From positions 6,354,001 to 6,418,000 of the forward strand of contig NC_134017.1 in assembly GCF_040712315.1 (NCBI RefSeq): a stretch of DNA of 64,000 bases. The letters are read 5' to 3'. The position numbers and the translations under genes are program-made. Positions 55,043 to 64,000 of this stretch are shown in pieces. The notes beneath the pieces were generated by a model. The model worked only from the letters and a program-made list of their open reading frames with translations. It searched no databases and was not told the origin of the DNA. The first letter of the stretch is position 1, and every line of letters begins with the position of its first letter. Source of the DNA: Castanea sativa (taxonomy: Eukaryota; Streptophyta; Magnoliopsida; Fagales; Fagaceae).

Positions 55043-56008
55043 TTAATAGTAATACCTTCGTAGGTTGTTTACATTCCAAGAGCATTGTACAATTTTTTCA
55101 TCTAAATCAGCTAATTGATATGATCCTATGACAGCTACAGAGATGATTCGATAGGGTCCTTCCCAATTTGGTGCTAGCTTTCCCCATGCTGGGTTTTTGG
55201 CAGTACCCACAACTTTCCTCAACACCAGATCCCCAGGCGCTAGTGGCCTTAGCTTCACATGGGCATCATACCCTCGTTTAAGCTTCTACTGATAATAAGC
55301 CATTTGGACCATAGCGGTCTCTCGCCACTTCTCAACCAGATCCAGGCTTTTCTTCAGGAGACCATCATTATTTTTCAGGCTAAAAGAACTCGTCCTTAGC
55401 GTGGAGAAACCAAATTCTAAAGGTATCACCGCCTCGGCCCCATAGGTCATAAAGAATGGTGTTTCTCTATTGGATCTGCGCGGCGTGGTCCGATACGTCC
55501 ATAAAACATGTGGTAGCTCCTTTACCCATCTACCTTTCGCGTCATCCAGCCTCTTCTTGAGTCCACTGATTATGACTTTGTTAACGGCCTTGGCCTGCCC
55601 ATTTCCCTGAGGATAAGCTGGGGTGGAGTATTTGTTTGTGATACCCATGTCACTACAATATTTCCTGAAAGCTATACTATCAAATTGGACGCCATTATCT
55701 GAAATAAGTGTGTGAGGTACCCCAAATCTAGTGATAATATTCTTCCAGATAAACTTCTTGGAATTGATATCCCTAATATTTGCTAAGGGCTCAGCTTCGA
55801 CCCATTTGGTGAAGTAGTTGGTTCCCACGAGTAGCCATCTTTTGTTTCCCACAGCCCTCGGAAAAGGCCCAACTATATCCAGTCCCCATTGAGCGAATGG
55901 CCAAGGACTGGACAAAGGATTAAGGACTCCCCCAGGTTGATGAATGTTGGGAGCGAACCTTTGGCATTGGTCACACTTTCTCACGTAGTCTTGAGCTTCC
56001 CTGTGCAT
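55043..56008 (-). pseudogene. Element D integrase
   Basis: Zinc finger 'HEGICRSHMGG' lies just upstream (about 56060) with 'CDQCQRFA' at about 55955. The core has Asp in 'WGLDIVGPF' and Asp in 'ISDNGVQFD', but the third catalytic residue is Lys ('GNGQAKAVNK'; AAG at 55589-55591 on the minus strand) instead of Glu. The C-terminal 'NWEGPYRI' module (55258-55043) follows a stop near 55285. Unable to integrate DNA as it stands. Confidence 0.85.
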
Positions 56009-56014
56009 ATTGGG

Positions 56015-57392
56015 TCACCAATATCCCTGAGTCAGAGCCCTATGGGCTAAGGACCTTCCCCCCATATGGCTTCTGCAAATTCCCTCATGCAATTCTTCCA
56101 AAAGTGCCTCCGTTGCCTCAGGATGTACACATAGCAAGTATGGTCTGGAGAAGGAGCGTTTATACAATTTCTGATCCTCAGACAACCAGAAACGAGGCGC
56201 CTTTCGACGAATCTTATCTGTTTCAAACTTGTCCTTGGGAAGAATATCACTTTTTAGAAAAGATATCACAGGGTCAATCCAACTAGGTCCAGGCCTTATC
56301 AGATGGATACAGATGGCACTTGCAGTGGTTAGAGTTGGTTTTAGCAAGTCTTCAATGAGGATAATCCTAGGCAAACACTGAGCCGAGGATGTCGCCAAAG
56401 TGGCCAACGAGTCCGCATGTGTGTTTCCACTTCTAGAAACGTGAGAAAGGATAAAAGAACCAAACTCGGATTGTAAACACTTGACCTGTGTCAGATACTC
56501 TTGCATTCTTGGATCCCCATGGTCCCCGTCACTTGGCCCATAACTAACTGAGAATCTGAGAACATATGAACTTCCTTTCCCCCCATTCTACATACCATAT
56601 CCATACCAACCAAGACCGCTTCGTACTCGGCCTCGTTATTAGTTGCCGGGAACGCTAATCTCAATGATTTTTCAAAGACGATTCCCTCAGGGGATACCAA
56701 AACAAGTCCAACACCAGACCCCCTCTGGTTGGCTGTCCCATCAACGGACACTTTCCAAATCAGAGGTCCTTTGTCCATGATCATGCCAACTGATTTTTCA
56801 TCCATGTGTGATTCCTTCGCAGTTTCTTCTAACGATGGTTCGACGAACTCTGCCACCAAATCCGCGAGAACCTGGCCCTTCACCGAGGTGCGTGGCATGT
56901 ATTTGATATCAAAAGCTCCCAAAATAGTTCCCAGTTAGCTACCCTTCCCGAGTAGTCAGCACTTTGTAACACTGACTTGAGAGGCAGTTGGGTTAAAACC
57001 ACAACGGTGTGGGACTGGAAATAGTGAGGAAGCTTCCGCGTGGCATGGACTACAGCCAGAATTGCCTTCTCTAAAGGCAAATAATGCACCTCAGCTTCAT
57101 TTAAGGATTTGCTGACATAATATACCGGTCTCTGTACCCCGCTGTCGTCCTTTATAAGGACCAGGCTGACTGCATGGACGGCCACAGCTAGGTATGCAAA
57201 CAGGATTTCATCAACCTCTGGCCGAGACATAATGGGTGGCCAGGAAAGATATTCCTTAAGTTGCTGGAAAGCTAAAGCGCACTCCTCGGACCATTGGAAT
57301 CCTTTCCATTTATTTATTAGTTGGAAAAAAGGTCTGCACCTGTCAGCTGACCGAGAGATAAATCTGTTGAGAGCAGCGGTCATCCCGGTCAA
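56015..57392 (-). pseudogene. Element D RNase H domains
   Basis: RT-linked RNase H with 'VYYVSKSLNEAEVHY' (about 57110) and then a second plant-type RNase H: 'SVDGTANQRGSGVG' (about 56740), 'NNEAEYEAV' (about 56640), 'FSDSQLVMGQV' (about 56550). Frames break at about 56920-56940 and 56500. The pair of RNase H domains is a Tat-lineage mark. Confidence 0.8.
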
Positions 57393-57395
57393 CTT

Positions 57396-58214
57396 CTAAA
57401 CTTCCTTTGGATTCCGAGGTGGTTGCAAGCCCTGAATGGCTCTGACCTGTTCTGGATTCACCTCTATTCCTCTATGAGTCACCATGTAGCCTAGGAACTT
57501 TCCGAAACCCACCCCAAAAGAACACTTTGAGGCGTTGAGGCGCAGCTTGTACTTCCTAAGTATTTGGAAGGTGTCATCCAGATCTTTTACATGCATAGGT
57601 ACCGCCTTACTCTTTACTACCATATCATTCACATATACCTCAATGGTCCTTCCAAGTTACGATTCAAACATTCTGGTCATCATCCTTTGGTAAGTAGCCC
57701 CGGTATTTTTCAATCCGAACGGCATCACTTTATAGTGGTAATTCCCTGTTGGAGTTATGAAAGCAGTCTTCTCCTAGTCACCCAACGCCAATGGTATTTG
57801 GTGATAACCCTGGAAAGAATCTAAAAAGCTCATCCGAGGATGCCCGACCATAGCATCCACAAGCTAATTGATGCGTGGCATCGGGAATGAGTCCTTTGGG
57901 CAGGCTTTGTTTAGGTCTGTAAAGTCCATGCATACTCTCCACTTTCCGCTTTTCTTTTTCACCACAACTGTATGCGCCAACCACTCTGGGTAGAAAACTT
58001 CTTTAATAGCCCTAGCCCTTTTGAGCTTGAGCACTTCTTCTTTGACAGCCTCGGAATGCTCTTTGGAGGAACGCCGAGGTGGCTGCCTCCTAGGAACAAC
58101 GGCAGGATTGACATTTAAATGATGGCAAATGAAGCTTGGGTCAACCCTTAGATCCTCATAGGGATCCCAAGCAAAGACATCGATATTGTTTTTCAAAAAC
58201 ATCACTAGTTCCAT
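57396..58214 (-). pseudogene. Element D reverse transcriptase
   Basis: 'GKWRVCMDFTDLNKACPKD' (about 57925), '[16 protein letters not shown]' (about 57700), then Tyr-Val-Asn-Asp in place of Tyr-Val-Asp-Asp: AAT at 57627-57629 (minus). Stops near 57865, 57775 and 57655 and before 57392. The Asn change alone would remove catalysis. Confidence 0.85.
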
Positions 58215-58394
58215 CTTCTCTTGGTGTGGTAATCATATCCCAACTTGGAAGAACCTTTCGGGATCATCGGTTATGAGAAATTTCTCCAAATCTTCAGACA
58301 TGGCATCCTTTGCTGTCACCGCACTAGGCGCATCCAGAGTTGTTAATTGCTATAAGTCTTCCATAGTCGAGGCCGAGGACTCTAATTTTGGTTG

Positions 58395-58730
58395 CTACAA
58401 TATTGCAGCCGATATGCATTGCCTTGCCACTAATTGGCTGCCAAGAATTTCCTCGATAAATCCCCCCGAAGGGAATTTTACTTTAACATGCAAAGTCGAG
58501 AGGACAGCACCCAAAGTGTGCAACCAAGGCCTGGCAAGGATGGCCGTGTATGGAGAATATGCGTCAACCACAATAAAATCCACCTCGATCGTTTCCGAGC
58601 CAGACTGTACAGGCAATCGAATCTGTCCCTTTGGTATGACAGTCTTCCCTTCAAAACTTATCAATGGCGAGTCATAAGGAGTAAGATCCTCGAATTTTAA
58701 CTTAAGCCCCTTGAATAAGTCAGGGTACAT
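58395..58730 (-). pseudogene. Element D protease region
   Basis: Open frame with 'SPYTAILARPWLHTLGA', similar to 'SAYNAILGRPTLNAWKA' in B and C, that is the C-terminal part of the retropepsin. The active-site Asp motif should lie just upstream (58740-58900, 'DIMYPD' region) but is disturbed by a stop at about 58750. Confidence 0.6.
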
Positions 58731-59073
58731 AATATCCGCATCGCTGCCTTAATCGATCATCACCCTTTTGACGTCGTAATTTCCTATCCTCAACGTAACC
58801 ACTAGGGCGTCATCATAGGGTTGAATGGTCCCAACTTTATCCTCATTAGAGAATCCCAAGATAGGCACACTCCTTCTAATCCTCTTCGGCTTCGAGCCTG
58901 ACTCCTCGGCCTAGGAGTGTGACACTGACATCACCCTAGTAGGACAGGAACCAGTCTTGCCAGGTGCAGCAAAGATGACGTTATCGTTCCCAAGGGCGGC
59001 CAAGATGAGTTGTTCTTTTGATTATTTGAACCTGATTGACTGTCTTGCCCGTTAGGTTGGTACAGGTGCTACT

Positions 59074-60363
59074 TCAACTTCCCCTCGCTAACAATCTGTT
59101 CCAGATGGTTCTAGAGGGTTCGACAGTTCTCGGTAGTATGACCCACATCCTGATGGTACAGGCAAAAAAGGTTCTGATTCCATTTCGTAGGGTCCCCTGA
59201 AACATCTTACTAAGCCATTTGAAGTAGGGTTCCTTACGGACTTTCTCCAGCAATTGGTACACTAGTTCTCGGAATACAGTATTAACTACTTGAGGAGTGG
59301 CTGGACCAAATTGCCCAGAGTAATCTCTCCTCGGCTTATTGTTATGGTACCTGTCCGACCTGAAATCCCTTCTCTCCTGCGGGATAATCTTCGCCTTACC
59401 TTTACCCTACTGTTGATCTTCCTCAACCTTTTTGTACTCGTCAATACGGTCTATGAGGCGACGTACACTCCGTACGGGCTTTTTGGTTAGGGATTTCCTT
59501 AAATCATGATTAGTGGGAAGGCCCACTTTAAAAGTATTAATCGCCACCTCGTCAAAATCTCCATCAATCTCGTTGAACATCTCCCAATACCTGTCGGAGT
59601 ATGCTTTCAATGTCTCACCCTCCCTCATGGCCATAGATAATAGCGAGTCCAACGGTCGAGGAACTTTGCTGCATCTAATGAACTGAGACACAAATGCCCT
59701 AGTAAGTTCCTTGAACAAACTGACAGACCCCGACTTTAGTCCATTGAACCATCTCATAGCAACAGGTCCCAGACTAGAAGGAAAGACTTTGCACATCAAG
59801 GTTTCATTCTGAGAATGCACCGCCATCCTCTGATTAAAGTGGCTCACATGTTCCACCGGGTCTCTCTAGCCATTGTAAATGGTGAAGGTGGGCTGGGTGA
59901 ACCGTCTAGGGAGCCTTCCCTTCTCAATCCTGCGTGAGAAGGGCGATTTAGAGAGTTGGTGTAACGCTCGGCTCATAGCATCGTTCTCCAAGCCCCTGGA
60001 GGGAAGCTTCCTATGCTTATGACTTGGTAGGTCATCCCCTTCGCAAGAGAAGGTTTCGCTAGGGGGAGTCCTGGACCTTGAACTGTAACTGCTTCCCCGG
60101 GATTCCCCTAAAGAAGGATTGGATGGGGCTGAAGCCCACCTTCGTCTGACACGGTGCAGCTTCTTCTTGAGGTGATCAATCTCCCTCTGCATGGCCTTGG
60201 CATCATCCTCATGGGTGGCACTGCCTCCGCCACGCGTATGACTCGCGCCAAGATATACGATATGAACACTACCCTCTCGTTCCCTCTGACGCTCAAGACG
60301 CTCAAAAAGATCTTCGGGATGTGATCCTTGAGATTCTGCATGATGCGAACCTAAGCCTACCAT
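59074..60363 (-). pseudogene. Element D gag
   Basis: ATG at 60361-60363. Residues 1-160 are charged with a short coiled coil ('QREIDHLKKKLHRVRRR') and Ser/Arg-rich parts. Then a stop (about 59865) and the Retrotrans_gag core (59856-59407, 'MRWFNGLKSGSVSLFKEL'). A further stop at about 59405 precedes a Lys-rich linker and a nucleocapsid-like His/Cys patch near 59160 in a shifted frame. Same order as gag of B and C, low similarity. Confidence 0.8.
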
Positions 60364-60390
60364 GATGTTCCAATTCCTTCAACGCTAGAT

Positions 60391-60408
60391 TTCCCACAAA
60401 CGGCGCCA
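60391..60408 (-). other. Primer binding site of element D
   Basis: On the minus strand TGGCGCCGTTTGTGGGAA, two bases after the LTR. Same type as in B and C (TGGCGCCGTCTGTGGGAA). Confidence 0.75.
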
Positions 60409-60410
60409 AT

Positions 60411-61170
60411 TGTAAGTGCGCAATTGTACCCGGACCCAAAAACAAGTATTGGGCTCAGGCCCAATGAGTCTTATACAATAAAATTTGTAGAGTATGAATT
60501 TGAAATATAGGTTCAGGATGTTGGAAGTTTGATTAATAGGCTAGAGTGCCACAAATTGTGCAAATGATAAACGAATATGACAAAGAGACCTTGGACGTAA
60601 GCCGAGGACAATTTGTATAAATATTCTCTTTCTATGCCAAAGTTTACAATTCTTAGTTCCTATTTTTCTTAGCAGAAAGTGCAGATCCCCCTCTCTTTCC
60701 TCTCTCGTTTCCTTATATACTTCTTCTTCTTCACTGTTTCATCCACGTGTCATACAAATCTTCCTCTTGGATACTTTTCGCATCCACCACCTTCTTGAAG
60801 TCTTCAAATAATACCAGGAAGGCTGAATTCTACTATTCAGAGGTCATTTCCCCATTAATGCGGCTAGGGAGGTAGATGCAGGGTCTTTAATGTGGTGGTA
60901 GCAGCTTTTTCCTTGGATATTTCTCACATGTTCCTGCTTCTAAAGGGTGCTTGGATCACCCTCTTACCCATCAGTTCTTCCAGAATTCTGCCTCTAACCC
61001 ATTTAGCAAGTCCCAAGGTCATTGCTGGACTTGTCCGAGGAGACACTCCTCCTCGGACTATTACCGTGCGGATTGACTTGTGGGCCTAGAGGCCCTAATC
61101 AAAACAGACTGGTACCAACCGATCAGGCCCAAAGCCCAAAACGTTTATTCAATAGCTTTTACCCCCCACA
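60411..61170 (-). repeat. Element D 5' LTR (right end)
   Basis: 760 bp. On the minus strand a TATATAAGG box lies at about 60712-60720. Differs from the other LTR by scattered substitutions and small indels, more than the two LTRs of B differ. Confidence 0.93.
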
Positions 61171-61560
61171 GTTTCTATTATACCAAATTGACCAGGCTGT
61201 CCTAAAAAAACATTCCAAGTCCGTGGAAGTCCTAGATGCAAGAATTTCTAGCGCTGTGTTAGAAACATCCCAATAATTCTTCAATAGATTTACAAGTTAA
61301 TCTTCCTAGCAGCTCCATGCTCTTTTGGCAATATCACTTTTAATTAAGGCATGGGAGAGAGATTCTGGTTCTCTATCACAGCAAGGGTATAACATCCTCT
61401 ATTAATTCCTCTTGCCTGCACTAATACCAGAATAGTCAAACAATTCTTTTGTAAAAATTCTAACTAAAATTGTCCAATCTTCAGAACTGTCCCATTGTGC
61501 TAGTAGAAGGATATGTAGGCAGCTTAAGCCTAATATGGAAAGGAGTTGACATTGAGGTGG
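61171..61560 (-). pseudogene. LINE zf-RVT fragment split by element D
   Basis: On the minus strand, in pieces and with stops: 'DREPESLSHALIKSDIAKRAW' type words (shortened) and 'FGIIET' at the border, similar to the zinc-finger end of LINE ORF2. The continuation would lie left of 50593. Decayed; no catalytic domain left. Confidence 0.45.
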
Positions 61561-62364
61561 TCAAAGTCTGATCTAAATTTCACTAATGCCAATGTGGTAA
61601 TTATAGAAAATTATTGGAGTATAATAAAAACGTATCCCTCCTTCTCTCACATAATAGTAAGTCTCGCTAATTAAATTCTTAATTAGACCTACTACTTATG
61701 TGAGATAAAAGAGAATGCATTTATTGTATTCTTAGAGCATTCCATAATTTTTCATTGTGAAGGTCTATCCTAGGGACCATGAACATACCTAAACAAATTG
61801 AGAAATATTTTATCTGCAATATTTTCACAACAAATTATAAGTGACAAGTTGTTACAGGCTATTATTAGTAGATACAAAATTAATTTCAGTAGCAGGTTTA
61901 AATTAAAACTGATAAAAACTTACCATTGAGAAGAAGAGAATGAGAGTAACTTGATTTGTAGTGAAAGTGTTATGAAAATACTATAAACGTAATACTTTTC
62001 AAAAGAATTATTATAGAAGAACGTTAATGAGATTGCCAAAGTATTCAAGCGATCAGGCTTGTATAGTTAATTTCGATGCTATTCTCAAAGCCACCGAGAA
62101 GAAGGGAATGAGAGTAGCTTGAAACTTTTCGATGGTGTGTTCTTAGAAATTAGAATTATGTTCAATCATGTGGAAGTTGACCTTGGACCTAAGGCCCGTA
62201 CACGTTGTCCTAAACTAAGGAATATCCAAGCAAGCTAAGTCAACGCCATGATCACAATGGTGAAAATGAGACACTCTTAACAAAAGGGATAGATGGACGT
62301 TTTTGTAATTCTTAAAGGTGTATATTTCAAGATTTCATGATTATTGAGTGAGTGATTTATAACT
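61561..62364. other. AT-rich intergenic DNA
   Basis: No gene seen. 'gagaagaagagaatgagagtaacttga' (about 61927) recurs near 62096, a short diverged direct repeat. Confidence 0.45.
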
Positions 62365-62530
62365 TAGAAGTGATCTCAAATTAGAAAGTGTAGATTGTTT
62401 TTTTTTTTTAACCTTTATATTTTTGCCTCGTGTTACTACTGAAGATTTTAGAGCTATTGTTCCTATTGAAGTGAACCTTGCCACATTAAGTACTATGAAT
62501 ACTAGGGCAGCATTTTGTTTGTAGGCTTTA
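62365..62530 (+). repeat. Dispersed repeat, copy 2
   Basis: Matches 46225-46400 in the same direction, with a T run (62398-62410) absent from that copy. No ORF. Confidence 0.55.
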
Positions 62531-62795
62531 GAGCTTGATTCTGGTAAAGTTTCGAGACTTCTGGATGTGTCTAAATCCCCTCCATAAGAGGGAGGGGAGT
62601 CTCTATTTATAAGAGTCTTTAGGAGATTTGATAACACATGATTGGTTATGAACAACGACACATGTCATAATTTAAATGGAGGGACTTTATGTCTTGCTCT
62701 CCAAGGGACACATGACATTATTTGATTAGTCAAAGTGTTTTAATTTAAAACAATACATGACAATATTCAATTTGACTGCTTATGTCATTTAAATT

Positions 62796-63731
62796 TGTTA
62801 GGACATATGTGATTGATGTTAGGAACATATGTCAACATTTTATGTAATTGGCTAATCCTTTGACAAAACACACTTTACTTGTATTTGAGTAGAACTAGGA
62901 TGTGTTTAATACTTCAAGAAACAAGGTTTCAAGTTCAAGTGTTAAAGCCATGCAAGTTTGTCCAAGAATCAAGTGAAGAAGTGTTGTTCATCAAATCTCG
63001 ACAGCTGGCTCGACAGCTAGTATCAATCGAAGTTTAGAAGAGTTGTTCAGCCCGAGGCTTGACAGCAGCTCGATAGCTAGGGTATTTGTTGAGATTTATG
63101 AAACTCAGTTTTTCAGGACTATTTTTCATCCAATCCATGAGTATCTATTTGGGCTTTCTTTTCTCACAAACCTAAACATATATAAAGATTATTTTAAAGG
63201 TTGTCTAGGGTTGCGCAAGTATTGAGCAAAGTCTTGTTCATGCAAATTGTGACCGGAGACAATATTTGCCCTAGTTCATCTTAAAGAAGCTACTATGTTT
63301 GTGCACCATAGGGTTTTGTGACCAAGCAACTTCATGACCTTCATCGTGTGATAAGCTGAAGAACTTGCAACCAACATCCTCCTCAAGTTGGTGATCAAGT
63401 CGTGTACTGGGATCTGTGCATCTATTGGTTAGTCACGTACTGGGAGTCGTGCAATACAAAGAGAGATTGTCACTACAGAACAAGTCCAATTGGGTATTGG
63501 GGTAAGGTTTCAACTATAGGTTAGTATAAGATACTGGGATTCCCTTACTTGTAACCGTTTGTTTTGATAATAGTGGATTCTCGGGAGTGGTGATTTGTCC
63601 ACTGCATATTTAGTTATTTGGTGATTTGTTTGTGTTACCACGCTCATTGCATAAAATTGAACCTAATTAATTCACTTGGCTAATTAATTGGTTAATTCAT
63701 CACAAAGGGTCAATACGTGTTTGGCCTATCA
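62796..63731 (+). mobile_element. Solo LTR, copia-like, 936 bp
   Basis: TGTTAGGACATATG...TTTGGCCTATCA, flanked on both sides by AAATT (62791-62795 and 63732-63736). No internal region. A 21-bp stretch near the start is duplicated ('tgttaggacatatgtgattgatgttaggaacatatg'). Related to the LTR at 9262-10072 and the relic at 44004. A solo LTR arises by recombination between the two LTRs of a full element. Confidence 0.8.
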
Positions 63732-63736
63732 AAATT

Positions 63737-64000
63737 AAAATATCAACTTGTGTTGACATGTGATTGGCTCTTGGAAATCTTGCGTAATTTTTATTCATTG
63801 ACACTTGGAATATTTTTCCTTAGTCTTTGAATAATGAAAGTGAACCCATTAAGTAGCATGTGGCGTCTTGTAATTGGTTGCAAAATTTCTACTTCTACAT
63901 CGATCTAGATCAAACAGACCACCACCCGACAAAAATCCAATCCATTCAGTCCACGTCCCTCACCAGTTTGTAGTGAGTCTAAAACTTCTCCACCTTATCT
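63737..64000. other. Window end, no feature recognised
   Basis: AT-rich sequence without ORF or repeat that I can name. Confidence 0.4.

Larger units (their letters stand above)
50593..61170 (-). mobile_element. Element D: second Tat-type LTR retrotransposon family, with antisense gene
   Basis: LTRs 50593-51356 and 60411-61170 (764 and 760 bp) start TGTAAGTGCGC and end CCCCCCACA; target duplication GTTTC at 50588-50592 and 61171-61175. On the minus strand: LTR, primer site, gag, protease, RT, two RNase H domains, integrase, tandem array, antisense gene, purine tract, LTR. Same order as element B but different in sequence. Gag-pol is scattered with stops, and two catalytic residues are changed. 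Confidence 0.95.

Noticed and set aside
62341..62661. 106-codon minus ORF
   Set aside because: Overlaps the dispersed repeat shared with 46225-46400, where the frame is not open.

Overview
This is a stretch of plant nuclear DNA, almost certainly from a eudicot. It is repeat-rich, AT-rich between elements, and carries Ty3-type LTR retrotransposons of the Tat kind (with a plant second RNase H), LINEs, a tRNA-derived SINE, MITEs, a CACTA end, an endogenous pararetrovirus fragment and a broken NB-ARC resistance-type gene. The style of the repeats resembles woody eudicots such as Fagaceae, but that is an impression from memory, not a search result. I see no intact host gene, no tRNA or rRNA gene, no CRISPR array and nothing bacterial.

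Layout. 1-818: AT-rich, no gene. 819-6425: element A, a complete LTR element (TSD ATTAC) that lacks gag-pol but keeps a gene on its opposite strand. 6431-10072: remains of a copia-like element with a plant 'transposon protein' ORF and a 3' LTR. 10287-10899: CACTA transposon end with palindromic subterminal repeats. 11080-13400: endogenous Caulimoviridae fragment (RT, RNase H, downstream ORF, promoter). 13867-23742: element B, a complete Tat-type element on the minus strand (TSD GAAAC). 23743-25436: spacer with W-boxes and a TATA box. 25437-32011: element C, same family as B but on the plus strand, nearly intact in coding sequence and cut off at its 3' end. 32012-35064: NB-ARC pseudogene (minus) split by a solo LTR (33598-34074, TSD GTTCT). 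36054-36256: MITE. 36534-43092: LINE with a 627-bp duplication of its 5' end. 43093-46400: copia relic, MITEs and a SINE. 46970-49000: roughly 217-bp tandem array interrupted by a foldback element. 49240-50462: LINE 3' fragment. 50593-61170: element D, a second Tat-type family on the minus strand (TSD GTTTC), inserted in a LINE fragment that seems to resume at 61171. 62796-63731: solo LTR (TSD AAATT).

The strongest theme is shared by A, B and D, three different families. Each has, between the end of pol and the 3' LTR, a gene on the opposite strand to gag-pol, with a spaced TATA-like signal (two clear, one weak), a short 5'-UTR intron just before the ATG, a conserved N-terminal domain, and a coiled-coil/charged C-terminal part. 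In B further introns can be placed in phase (four coding exons, 1941 nt, 646 aa, one premature stop). Next to each antisense gene lies a 44- to 71-bp tandem array in which every unit carries a dyad (palindrome), with changes on one arm often balanced on the other. Being antisense, the introns cannot be spliced out of the genomic RNA that is reverse transcribed, which would explain why they persist. Antisense ORFs in Tat-lineage elements are known; the common intron layout and the covarying palindromic arrays are the parts worth following up.

B and C face away from each other across 1.7 kb and form a roughly 6.5-kb inverted repeat, a possible source of hairpin RNA. Most coding lesions are C-to-T or G-to-A type (CGA to TGA, CAG to TAG, an RT active-site Asp to Asn, an integrase Glu to Lys), as expected for DNA silenced by methylation.
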